This document shows, in pieces, positions 1-6,880 of a stretch of 11,665 nucleotides of DNA. Within the stretch, counting starts at the first letter, position 1, and each line of letters opens with the position of its first letter. The DNA comes from Paramuribaculum sp. (GTDB lineage Bacteria; Bacteroidota; Bacteroidia; Bacteroidales; Muribaculaceae), in assembly GCA_029058455.1 (NCBI GenBank), contig JAIDXU010000285.1, forward strand, positions 1 through 11,665. The letters are read 5' to 3'. The notes beneath the pieces are model-generated. The model searched no databases. It worked only from the letters and a program-made list of their open reading frames with translations, and was not told the DNA's origin. Position numbers and translations under genes: made by a program.

Positions 1-201
1 GTTACGGAGTATGGCAACTCTGTGTGGAGAAGGTAGCTTATGAAGTCGCTTGAGATGGAAGGAATTTGAATTAAATAAATTTTAACTTTGGTGGGCGGAA
101 ATGTTGCCCGAAGGGGGAGGTAACTTTGTGGCGCAGACAGGTCAACAGACACTCTCCGCCAGAATCAAGTTTATTCACTCCTTAAATATACCCGGAAGAT
201 T
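1..201. other. Intergenic region at the left edge with two TAACTTTG motifs
   Basis: No gene is visible that can be supported here. All three plus frames opening at base 1 stop within the first 53 bases, so at most the last dozen or so codons of an upstream plus-strand gene could be present. TAACTTTG, which fits the Bacteroidetes -7 consensus TAnnTTTG, occurs at 83-90 and again at 121-128, both on the plus strand and both upstream of the small gene starting at 202. Neither has a TTTG at the usual 19-21 nt upstream; the nearest upstream TTTG to the first is only 14 nt away. Either may be part of a promoter for the small gene, but this is not shown. Confidence 0.4.
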
Positions 202-438
202 ATGAGAAGTAACATTCAACCCATGTCGGCTCCGGCCGTTGTTATCACACCTCATGTCGTGAACACTATCAACTCGCTGCCCGAGCAGGAGCGGAATGCC
301 ATATCGTCGGCTTTGGCCAACGAGTTTATTCTGGGTCGTGACCCCAACGAGTCGCTGACGCCTGTTCAGGCAATGCTCTATTCGATGATAAGTTTTTATG
401 TGCGCCGTGACACTCGCCGCCACTCAGCCCAAGCGTGA
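202..438 (+). CDS. Small protein of unknown function, 78 aa
   Basis: I cannot assign a function. The protein is soluble-looking with no signal peptide or membrane segment. It has a short variable N-terminus, a hydrophobic VVITPHV stretch (residues 13-19), a helical segment rich in charged residues (PEQERNAISSALANEF, about 27-42), a second helix (TPVQAMLYSMISFYVRR, about 52-68) and a basic tail. The regular helices and the balanced composition argue for a real gene, and it resembles small conserved Bacteroidales hypothetical proteins as far as I recall, which was not verified by search. A purine-rich GGAAG lies just before the ATG at 202; ATG at 226 (residue 9) is a plausible alternative start because the recognisable part begins after it. 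It is the only plus-strand gene in the window, and its last 15 nt overlap the end of the ABC-F gene in convergent orientation. Confidence 0.65.
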   Translation: MRSNIQPMSAPAVVITPHVVNTINSLPEQERNAISSALANEFILGRDPNESLTPVQAMLYSMISFYVRRDTRRHSAQA

Positions 439-2388
439 GGTGAGTTCGTCAAGTTCTTCAGACGCCAATTCCCAGACGCTCATGGCGTTGTCGAGCTTCT
501 TGCGGGCTGATTCGTGACGCTCCATGATTTCGGGTGAATAGGTGCCGGCACTCATTTCAGCTTCGATGTCGGCCACAGCCTGCTCGAGCTCGGCAATAGC
601 TGCCTCGGCCTCCTCGACTTTCTTGCGGGCGCGTTTTAGAAGTTTCTCCTGCTCTTTTTGCTCGGCATAGCTGAGCCGAGGGGCGGGAGCTTGTTTTTGT
701 GGGGTGGAGTCCTTAGGCTGCTCAACTGTGGCGGGCTGCTGTCCGGTGGGAGATTTGCTGAGCCCGAGTTCGTTGAGCGAGGCAAGTTTTTTCTTTTCAA
801 GGAACTCATATATGCCGCCGAGACATTCTCTTACTTTGCCGCCGCCAAACTCATAGACCTTTTCAACCAATCCGTCGAGAAAGTCACGGTCGTGGCTCAC
901 CACTATCACTGTGCCGTTAAAGTCTTTGATAGCCTGTTTGAGAATATCTTTTGTCTTGATGTCGAGGTGGTTGGTAGGCTCGTCGAGAATAAGGAGGTTG
1001 ACAGGCTCGAGAAGAAGTTTGATCATGGCCAGACGGGTCTTTTCACCTCCCGACAGCACTTTGACCTTTTTGTCTGATGCTTCGCCTCCAAACATGAAAG
1101 CACCGAGAATATCGCGGATTTTGGTGCGTATGTCACCCACGGCCACGCGGTCGATGGTGTCGAACACGGTTATTTCGCCATCGAGCAGCTGAGCCTGATT
1201 CTGGGCAAAATAGCCAATCTTTACGTTATGGCCTATCTTGAGAGTGCCGTCATAGGGAATCTCACCCATGATGCATTTCACCATGGTTGATTTACCCTCG
1301 CCGTTTTTACCGACAAAGGCCACTTTTTCGCCACGCTTTATGGTGAAGGTGGCGTTGCTGAACACAAGATGATCGCCATAGGCTTTGGCTACATCGTCGG
1401 CTATAACGGGATAGTCGCCTGATCGGGGAGCCGGAGGAAACCGGAGCGAGAGACGCGAATTGTCGACCTCGTCAACCTCGATGCGTTCGATTTTGGCCAG
1501 TTGCTTAATGCGGCTCTGCACCTGAACGCTCTTTGTGGCTTTATATCTGAAACGCTCTATAAATTCCTCGGTATCCTGAATCTGCTTCTGCTGGTTCTGG
1601 TAGGCACGCATCTGCTGTTCGAGGCGTTCGGCTCTCAGAACGAGATATTTCGAGTAGTTGACCGAGTAGTCGTATATTTTCCCGAGTGAGATTTCAATGG
1701 TGCGGTTTGTGATGTTATCGATAAACGCCTTGTCGTGACTCACCAGCATTACCGCCCCGGCCTTTGTTATCAGAAAATTCTCAAGCCACTGTATCGACTC
1801 GATGTCAAGGTGGTTGGTAGGCTCATCGAGCAACAGCAGGTCTGGCCGCTGCAGGAGTATCTTGGCCAGCTCGATACGCATACGCCAGCCTCCCGAAAAT
1901 TCCGACGTGGGACGGTTGAAGTCACCGCGTGAGAATCCGAGACCGATGAGAGTTTTCTCGATTTCAGCTTCCGAACTGTCGCTTTCCTCCATCGCGAGAC
2001 GCTCGGTGAGAGAGGTCATCGCTTCGATCAGCTCCTGATAGGATTGAGTCTCATAGTCGGTGCGTGAAGCGAGCTCGTCGTTAAGCTCGGCAAGTCTCGC
2101 TTTCATGCTGTCGATATGTGCGAAAGCCTTGCGGGCTTCCTCAATGGCAGTACAGGTGTCGGACAATACCATCTGCTGGGGAAGATAGCCTATTGTCATG
2201 TCGCGGGCGGTGGAGACTGTTCCCGAAGTAGGATTCTGAAGGCCGGCTATAATTTTGAGCATGGTTGATTTGCCGGCACCGTTTCTGCCTACAAGGGCGA
2301 TTTTGTCGCGCTTGTTGACCACAAAGCTGATATTGTCGAATAGAGATTTTGCGCTGAACTCAACGCTCAGGTTCTGAACAGAGACCAT
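424..2388 (-). CDS. ABC-F family ATPase with C-terminal coiled coil (Uup/YdiF-like)
   Basis: A soluble protein of 654 aa with two ATP-binding cassettes in one chain and no membrane segments, which defines ABC-F proteins; known members bind the ribosomal E site and adjust translation or rescue stalled ribosomes. The first cassette has Walker A GRNGAGKST (34-42), signature SGGWRM (165-170) and Walker B LLLLDEP with catalytic Glu189. An arginine/glutamine-rich interdomain linker (about 250-305) matches the P-site tRNA interaction motif region. The second cassette has GKNGEGKST (360-368), LSGGEKT (445-451) and LLILDEP with Glu470. A Pro/Gln-rich spacer (about 545-570) leads to a charged coiled coil (575-654), as in Uup. 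Both catalytic glutamates are present, so the enzyme should be active. It is probably the last gene of the operon starting at 5217, 57 nt after the cyclo-ligase gene. A housekeeping role is likelier than antibiotic resistance, but this is inference. Confidence 0.93.
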   Translation of the reverse strand: MVSVQNLSVEFSAKSLFDNISFVVNKRDKIALVGRNGAGKSTMLKIIAGLQNPTSGTVSTARDMTIGYLPQQMVLSDTCTAIEEARKAFAHIDSMKARLAELNDELASRTDYETQSYQELIEAMTSLTERLAMEESDSSEAEIEKTLIGLGFSRGDFNRPTSEFSGGWRMRIELAKILLQRPDLLLLDEPTNHLDIESIQWLENFLITKAGAVMLVSHDKAFIDNITNRTIEISLGKIYDYSVNYSKYLVLRAERLEQQMRAYQNQQKQIQDTEEFIERFRYKATKSVQVQSRIKQLAKIERIEVDEVDNSRLSLRFPPAPRSGDYPVIADDVAKAYGDHLVFSNATFTIKRGEKVAFVGKNGEGKSTMVKCIMGEIPYDGTLKIGHNVKIGYFAQNQAQLLDGEITVFDTIDRVAVGDIRTKIRDILGAFMFGGEASDKKVKVLSGGEKTRLAMIKLLLEPVNLLILDEPTNHLDIKTKDILKQAIKDFNGTVIVVSHDRDFLDGLVEKVYEFGGGKVRECLGGIYEFLEKKKLASLNELGLSKSPTGQQPATVEQPKDSTPQKQAPAPRLSYAEQKEQEKLLKRARKKVEEAEAAIAELEQAVADIEAEMSAGTYSPEIMERHESARKKLDNAMSVWELASEELDELTSRLG

Positions 2389-2445
2389 TAGGATAAGTTA
2401 ATCGGAAGAGGTGAAAACAGAGAAATGTGACTATGAGAAGCTGAC

Positions 2446-2997
2446 TTAACGACCTTTGACCATATAGACGCCCGAGGGGGTGATGACAATGTCGACAGGC
2501 ACGTCAAACGGGTCAGGTTCGAAATCATCTACAAGCTGAAAATCATAGGCCACACCAACTTTGAGAGCCTTGGTTTGGGCCAGCAGACGGTCGTAATAAC
2601 CTTTGCCTCTACCAATGCGGTTGCCGCGGCGGTCGTAGGCCACGGCGGGCACCACCACCATCTCCATTTCGTTGACATCGGTGGTGTCGTCACCCTCAGG
2701 CTCTTCAATAGCGAATGCTCCGAGTTTGAGGGTTAGACGGTTATAGGGCAGAATTTCGAGGTTTAGACCGTTGACTCTCGGGAGAAAGAATCGTTTTTCA
2801 TTCTCCCAGCGGGAGATAAACTCGCGTGTCGACAACTCGTCGGGCAGCGAGTGATAGACGAGTATTGAGTCAGCCATCAGAAAGGCTGCAAGCTTCTCGA
2901 TGCGTGAAAATACGGCATCGGCGGCTGTGCGTCGCTCGCTGTCATTGAGCAGGGCTTTGCAAGCGCGGATGTGATTGCGGATTTCGTGTTTAGTCAT
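2446..2997 (-). CDS. 5-formyltetrahydrofolate cyclo-ligase (methenyltetrahydrofolate synthetase)
   Basis: Converts 5-formyltetrahydrofolate to 5,10-methenyltetrahydrofolate with ATP, returning this storage folate to the one-carbon pool in the cytosol. The protein of 183 aa has the usual family length. It begins with the basic helix typical of the family (KHEIRNHIRACK, 3-14) and contains LPDELSTREF (51-60), equivalent to the family's substrate-binding P-E-(V/L)-T segment. The hallmark nucleotide-binding loop GRGKGYYDR (129-137) follows the strand VVVPAVAYDRRGN (114-126). The start at 2997 was chosen because it gives the canonical N-terminus; a longer reading to 3039 adds 14 residues from a non-ATG codon with no family resemblance. 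It lies between the S41 protease gene (62 nt upstream) and the ABC-F gene (57 nt downstream), probably in one operon. Confidence 0.93.
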   Translation of the reverse strand: MTKHEIRNHIRACKALLNDSERRTAADAVFSRIEKLAAFLMADSILVYHSLPDELSTREFISRWENEKRFFLPRVNGLNLEILPYNRLTLKLGAFAIEEPEGDDTTDVNEMEMVVVPAVAYDRRGNRIGRGKGYYDRLLAQTKALKVGVAYDFQLVDDFEPDPFDVPVDIVITPSGVYMVKGR

Positions 2998-3059
2998 AGT
3001 CAACAAATTTAGGTAATTTAGAAAGTGGCTTAATGTCACTCTGATGCCCTCAGCGGTAA

Positions 3060-4718
3060 TCAGGATTCCTCCGGTTCGGTCGTGGCGTTGGAGGTGATAG
3101 GAAAGCCGGCGCTTCCGTTGTCGAGCAATTCAAGTGCCCGGTTAACGGTGTTGTCGGTTGGATTGATCACCTCATAATAGCCCTCAATGCCGAACAGGTC
3201 GCGGGCAATAAGCGCTTTCAGTTGACTAACAAGCAGGTTACGCGAAATGTTTATATAATACCATTGTAGCGGTATTTTCGCCTCGTTTGACGCATAGATC
3301 ACGAATTTCGACAGAAGTTCGAGATCGGAGGGGAGAAGATCGAGCAGTTCGTCGGTATCGGCGGCTTCGAGAAGAGCGGCACGGTTGGCGTCGACATAGT
3401 TGAAGGCGAACTTGTGGAGCAGACCGGCATTCATAACATTGAAGTAATATTTTGAATAGCCGGATGTGTCGGTAGGAACGAATATATCGGGCATGATTCC
3501 GCCTCCGCCATAAACCTCGCGGCCGGTGAGGGTATAGAATGTCTTGCTGCGGTCGAGCTTCACAGAGTCGGCGCTGAGAGTCTCGCCGTTGTTCATGCGC
3601 TGAAGCAGATCAAGCTCATAATCTTCGGTGGCTCCGAGATCATAGTGCTTCTGGATACAACGGCCAGAGGGGGTATAGTAGCGGGCGGTGGTGAGTCGCA
3701 GAGCCGAGGAGTCGGGCATATCGAACTGACGTTGCACAAGACCCTTTCCGAACGAACGGCGTCCCACCACGAGGCCGCGGTCGTTGTCCTGAATGGCTCC
3801 GGCAAAAATTTCGCTCGATGATGCTGAAATCTCGTCGATAAGCACTACAAGCTCTGAATTGAGGAACGAACCTGTGCCGTCGGCAAAGGTGGAGTTGTTT
3901 GATTCGGGACCACGGCCTTTTATCGATACTATGTTAGCTCCGCGGGGAAGGAACTCGTTGGCCATGAGTACCGCGATTTCCATAAATCCGCCGGTATTGC
4001 CGCGGAGGTCTACTATATAACGGTTAGCACCTTCGCGCGACAGTTCCACAAGCGATGTGAAGAATTCGTCATAGGTGTTGCGCCCGAACTTGTTGACCTT
4101 CACATAACCGGTATTGTCATCGAGCATATATGAGGCGTCGATCGAGGTTAGGGGAATGTCGCCTCTGACCACGGTATAGGGATAGATCTTGCCGGGAGCG
4201 GAGGGACGCATTATGCCGAGCACCACTTCAGAGCCTTTGGCGCCGCGCAGGGTTTTGAGTATGCGCTGCTGAGGCCAGTTTTCGCCTATGGCCACCGAGT
4301 CGTTGATTGTCACGATACGGTCGCCGGGCATAAGGCCCACTTTCTGAGCGGGACCACCTGAAATAACTTCATTGACGATAATGGTGTCAGATACCACCGT
4401 AAACGATATGCCTACGCCGCTGAAAGAGCCGTCAAGCTCCTCGTTGACCTGCTGGAGGTCGGAAGCGGGAATATACATCGAGTGGGGGTCGAGCTTCGCG
4501 ATGATGTCGGGTATCGATGCTTCGAGCAGCGAATCGGTATTTACTTCATCGACATAGAGCGAACTGATAGTATCGAGTATGCGGCTGACTTTGTTTTGGG
4601 CGCTGCTGTTGCGTGAGCCTGTGTGTGACATCCCGAGTCCGAGCCAGATACCTCCGGCAAAGGCTACCGCAACAATAAGGGGAAGCCAGATAGCCAGCTT
4701 TTTGTTGTTTGGTTGCAT
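3060..4718 (-). CDS. S41 family C-terminal processing protease (CtpA-like), membrane-anchored
   Basis: A serine endopeptidase of 552 aa that should cleave C-terminal regions of envelope proteins. An N-terminal membrane helix (about 8-30) after a lysine pair anchors it with the rest in the periplasm. A PDZ domain follows (about 98-175, with GVGISF and the GL-PGDRI signature at 128-134). The S41 catalytic core (about 185-400) has IVDLRGNTGG (235-244) and the Ser-Lys-Gln catalytic set: Ser300 in ISASSSE, Lys325 in SFGKGLVQ and Gln329, with the same spacing as Ser430/Lys455/Gln459 of E. coli Tsp. A helical C-terminal region of about 150 residues follows. ATG 4718 was chosen because translation upstream of it (to 4871) runs into the deaminase gene and lacks any signal; this start puts the membrane helix at the N-terminus. 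It lies 64 nt after the deaminase gene. Confidence 0.93.
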   Translation of the reverse strand: MQPNNKKLAIWLPLIVAVAFAGGIWLGLGMSHTGSRNSSAQNKVSRILDTISSLYVDEVNTDSLLEASIPDIIAKLDPHSMYIPASDLQQVNEELDGSFSGVGISFTVVSDTIIVNEVISGGPAQKVGLMPGDRIVTINDSVAIGENWPQQRILKTLRGAKGSEVVLGIMRPSAPGKIYPYTVVRGDIPLTSIDASYMLDDNTGYVKVNKFGRNTYDEFFTSLVELSREGANRYIVDLRGNTGGFMEIAVLMANEFLPRGANIVSIKGRGPESNNSTFADGTGSFLNSELVVLIDEISASSSEIFAGAIQDNDRGLVVGRRSFGKGLVQRQFDMPDSSALRLTTARYYTPSGRCIQKHYDLGATEDYELDLLQRMNNGETLSADSVKLDRSKTFYTLTGREVYGGGGIMPDIFVPTDTSGYSKYYFNVMNAGLLHKFAFNYVDANRAALLEAADTDELLDLLPSDLELLSKFVIYASNEAKIPLQWYYINISRNLLVSQLKALIARDLFGIEGYYEVINPTDNTVNRALELLDNGSAGFPITSNATTEPEES

Positions 4719-4782
4719 TAATGCTGAAAAAAGTGGGTTGAGGATTATTGATCTGTAATAAGATTTATAACACTGACGGTGA

Positions 4783-5217
4783 TCAATCGGCAGCAAGGGG
4801 AAGGTGGCAACATTCCACTCCGGCCCTCTTGAGTAAGTCAATGCCGTCGCACAGACGGTAGAGCTCGTCAAATACCACGCGCTTTATGCCGGCCTGAATG
4901 ATGAGCTTCGAACACTCGAGGCAGGGGGAGGCTGTGACATAAAGTGTCGATCCGTTGGAACTGTTATTGCTGCGGGCCACTTTGGTAATGGCGTTGGCTT
5001 CGGCGTGAAGCACGTATGGTTTTGTGACTCCGGCGGTGTCTTCACAGATGTTTTCGAAGCCGGCCGGGGTTCCGTTGAATCCATCAGAAATTATGCGGTT
5101 GTCTTTCACTAAAAGCGCTCCTACCTGACGGCGCTTGCAATAGGAATTTTCCGCCCAAATGCGGGCCATGCGCAGATACCGTCGGTCGAGGGTTTCTTGT
5201 TTGATTACTGAATCCAT
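4783..5217 (-). CDS. dCMP deaminase / ComEB-type cytidine deaminase family protein
   Basis: A zinc-dependent deaminase of 144 aa, expected to convert dCMP to dUMP and so feed dTMP synthesis. The zinc site is complete: HAE (His71, catalytic Glu73) and PCLEC (Cys99, Cys102). The segment GFNGTPAGFENICED (46-60) is characteristic of deoxycytidylate deaminases rather than free-cytidine deaminases, and the N-terminal helix DRRYLRMARIWAENSYCKRRQVGA also fits that family. ATG 5217 gives the canonical N-terminus; the 12 further codons up to 5253 begin with a non-ATG codon inside the promoter and are rejected. A good promoter lies directly upstream (5251-5282), so this is probably the first gene of a deaminase, protease, cyclo-ligase, ABC-F operon. 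dUMP made here and folate processed by the cyclo-ligase both serve thymidylate synthesis. Confidence 0.92.
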   Translation of the reverse strand: MDSVIKQETLDRRYLRMARIWAENSYCKRRQVGALLVKDNRIISDGFNGTPAGFENICEDTAGVTKPYVLHAEANAITKVARSNNSSNGSTLYVTASPCLECSKLIIQAGIKRVVFDELYRLCDGIDLLKRAGVECCHLPLAAD

Positions 5218-5240
5218 GAAGGAAGATGGCTTATAGCTTA

Positions 5241-5258
5241 TAACTTTGTGCAAAGTTA
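5241..5258. repeat. Inverted repeat on the -7 box (possible operator)
   Basis: Two perfect 8-bp arms, TAACTTTG at 5241-5248 and CAAAGTTA at 5251-5258, are separated by TG. The right arm is the -7 box of the minus-strand promoter; the left arm covers the predicted transcription start. A dimeric regulator bound here would block the polymerase. The arm read on the plus strand has no TTTG at -33, so a divergent promoter is not supported. The palindrome is directly visible; its use as an operator is inference. Confidence 0.5.
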
Positions 5259-5282
5259 CACAAAATTACGGAGATTGGCAAA
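5251..5282 (-). promoter_or_regulatory. Bacteroidetes-type promoter before the deaminase operon
   Basis: Reading the minus strand, TTTG (5282-5279) is followed by exactly 20 nt and then TAACTTTG (5258-5251). This matches the Bacteroidetes primary sigma factor consensus (-33 TTTG, 19-21 nt, -7 TAnnTTTG) at every fixed position. Transcription would begin near 5245, giving a leader of roughly 30 nt before ATG 5217. It sits in the 71-nt gap after the tcdA-like gene, so the downstream operon can be transcribed independently. Confidence 0.75.
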
Positions 5283-5288
5283 TGGATA

Positions 5289-6035
5289 TCAATCTTCCCG
5301 GGCAAATGCCACGTTATTGATCACCAGCGACGCGAGAGTGAAGCCGAATATAGCCGTTATGTGGCATAAGGCACCGTTGACAGCCACTTTACCGAATGTC
5401 ATTGCACCCGAGTTGTCGGCGGGAGCATCTGTGCGGTTTGAAAGCAGCTCGTCGCTGTAGACACATTTGAATTTGCGTCGCGGACGCAGGTCGCTTTTCT
5501 TGAAACGACGGCGCAGGGCTGCCGCCAAAGGGCAACCTGTCACCTTCCAGAACTCAGCCACTTTGATGCGTGACGGATCGGATTTAAGAGCCGCTCCCAT
5601 CGATGAAAAAAGCCGTGTCTTGGCAGCGGTGGCGTTGACTATAAGCAGCTGTTTGTCGGCCAGTGAATCGATAGCATCGATCACAAAATCATAATCGCCG
5701 AGATTATAGCCTGCGGCTGTCTCGGCGGTGTAACGTTGCTGTATGACTGTAATATCGAGTTGGGGATTGATGTCGAGCAGGCGTTGAGCCATTACTTCAA
5801 CTTTGGGAAGTCCCACGGTCGATTCAAGGGCGGGGAGCTGGCGGTTGATATTTGATGTCGCGACTGTATCGGCATCTACGAGGGTTATATGACCAATGCC
5901 GGAGCGCACAAGAGCTTCGGCGGTCCAGCTGCCTACTCCCCCTATGCCGAATACTATGACTTTTGTATCGGCGAGCTGCCGGAGTTTTTGGGAGCCGGTG
6001 AGGAGGGAGAGTCGGTTGAAACGCATATCAGACAT
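5289..6035 (-). CDS. tcdA: tRNA threonylcarbamoyladenosine dehydratase (TcdA/CsdL, ThiF-like E1 fold)
   Basis: Expected to use ATP to close threonylcarbamoyl-A37 of tRNAs into the cyclic ct6A form. The protein has 248 aa. The Rossmann nucleotide-binding loop is GIGGVGSW (30-37), followed by the E1-family residues LVDADTV (52-58) and SNINRQ (61-66) that contact ATP. The TcdA branch of the ThiF family is suggested by the short N-terminus MRFNRLSLLTG, by SSMGAALKSDPSRIKVAEF (144-162) and by the arginine-rich RRRFKK (175-180), rather than by the CxxC zinc motifs of MoeB/ThiF, which are absent. The C-terminus is hydrophobic (about 226-244). ATG 6035 or ATG 6026 is the start; the reading upstream to 6293 has no family resemblance and lies in the membrane-protein gene. 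Translation may be coupled to that gene, whose coding sequence overlaps its first 82 nt. Confidence 0.87.
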   Translation of the reverse strand: MSDMRFNRLSLLTGSQKLRQLADTKVIVFGIGGVGSWTAEALVRSGIGHITLVDADTVATSNINRQLPALESTVGLPKVEVMAQRLLDINPQLDITVIQQRYTAETAAGYNLGDYDFVIDAIDSLADKQLLIVNATAAKTRLFSSMGAALKSDPSRIKVAEFWKVTGCPLAAALRRRFKKSDLRPRRKFKCVYSDELLSNRTDAPADNSGAMTFGKVAVNGALCHITAIFGFTLASLVINNVAFARED

Positions 6036-6469
6036 GGTTCGGATTGAGTCGGAGTGTTTTCGGTGGTTGTGTCGGAAGTGCGTGGAGAGAAAGCACGGTA
6101 TCTGGCGAGGATAGAGAATATATATCTTGTCATGGCGCAGAATAACACCGGCAGGGTGAAACCGGCGATCACTGAACCGAAGATTGAGGTGAAAGCATCG
6201 GGAAAGAATCGGTAGAGAATTGCTACAATGGCGACTGAGCAGAGCCATATTGCAAGAACTCCGAGCGAGAGGGCGATATGGCGGTGGCGCCACAGGCTGA
6301 TGTAGAACACTATCGCGTAGGCTGCGAGTGTAGACTGGCAGTAGAGGGTTACGGCTGTGGCCTCGGGCATACAGGCAATGAAATTACCTGATGACAGGAT
6401 AGGTAGCGGCAGAAGTGAGAGGGCTATATAGATCGTGAGTCCTATGCCCCACCAGAGTAGTGTCAACAT
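5954..6469 (-). CDS. Small integral membrane protein of unknown function, 171 aa
   Basis: I do not recognise a family. Four hydrophobic helices are visible at about residues 3-25, 42-60, 66-88 and 95-122, with a basic loop RHRH (61-64) between the second and third. The remaining tail (about 126-171) is rich in Ser, Thr and Pro, and its last 26 residues are encoded inside the start of the tcdA-like gene in another frame. Start is ATG 6469. The helices alternate with charged turns as in a true membrane protein, and there is no better gene on either strand in 6036-6469, so it is probably real. The tail looks unconstrained, as expected for sequence whose codons are set by the overlapping gene. 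It follows the 116-aa gene by 60 nt. Confidence 0.6.
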   Translation of the reverse strand: MLTLLWWGIGLTIYIALSLLPLPILSSGNFIACMPEATAVTLYCQSTLAAYAIVFYISLWRHRHIALSLGVLAIWLCSVAIVAILYRFFPDAFTSIFGSVIAGFTLPVLFCAMTRYIFSILARYRAFSPRTSDTTTENTPTQSEPCLICVSTDSPSSPAPKNSGSSPIQKS

Positions 6470-6529
6470 CAATATAGTGTTATGTGTAAGTATCAGTAAA
6501 AGATAAGGGTGTTATGCGGCTATGATTTG

Positions 6530-6880
6530 TCAGGCTTCGGCGTCACGTCGATAGAGAAGTCTCTCCCATTTTGAGGGCTTGGGCATGTTGATGTGAACAT
6601 TAACATTGGGCGAATCCTTGTGGAGAAACACTATCGAGGTCGGAAGCACGATTGCTACCTCGCGGTCGAATTCGAGGATGGCGTTGATATGGTTAAGGGC
6701 GAGAGAGTGGAAAGGAGAGTCGGGTGAAATGCTGTCGATGGTGATATTGTTGCCATCTATGTTGATGCAGTGGGGATCCATCTCTACTGAAAACAGGAGT
6801 CCGATATTGAGGTCGTAGGGAGAGGCGGGCCGCTTGTCGTATTTTTTATATATGGCTTCGATGACTTTTTTAGTGATCAT
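6530..6880 (-). CDS. Protein of unknown function, 116 aa
   Basis: Function unknown. A soluble protein without signal peptide or membrane helices. An N-terminal basic helix (MITKKVIEAIYKKYDKRP, 1-18) is followed by an alpha/beta or all-beta region with several short strands: INIDGNNITIDSI (39-51), HINAILEFDREVAIVLPTSIVFLH (64-87) and VNVHI (93-97). The C-terminus WERLLYRRDAEA is basic and then acidic. The pattern of alternating hydrophobic strands and the ATG at 6880 with a clear intergenic gap upstream support a real gene. It looks like a conserved Bacteroidales hypothetical protein from memory only. It is the first gene after the 244-nt gap and is followed by the membrane protein and the tcdA-like gene, so it may head that group. 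Confidence 0.72.
   Translation of the reverse strand: MITKKVIEAIYKKYDKRPASPYDLNIGLLFSVEMDPHCINIDGNNITIDSISPDSPFHSLALNHINAILEFDREVAIVLPTSIVFLHKDSPNVNVHINMPKPSKWERLLYRRDAEA

Noticed and set aside
94..160. GGCGGA (94-99) and TCCGCC (155-160) inverted repeat
   Set aside because: Six pairs across a 55-nt loop with no extension is expected by chance.
958..1830. Direct repeat of 30 nt, 28 identical, at 958-987 and 1801-1830
   Set aside because: Both copies encode the DEPTNHLDI Walker B region of the two ATP-binding cassettes in the ABC-F gene, so the repeat reflects domain duplication and strong protein constraint.
3004..3011. TAAATTTG on the minus strand as a promoter for the cyclo-ligase gene
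   Set aside because: It fits the -7 consensus but lies only 6 nt before the ATG and has no TTTG about 20 nt upstream, so transcription would start almost at the start codon.
4719..4871. Longer N-terminus for the S41 protease
   Set aside because: The extension would run through the end of the deaminase gene, has no signal or family resemblance, and would bury the membrane anchor 50 residues inside the protein.
6036..6293. 86-residue N-terminal extension of the TcdA-like protein
   Set aside because: It lies out of frame inside the membrane-protein gene and has no resemblance to the family, whose canonical N-terminus begins at 6035 or 6026.
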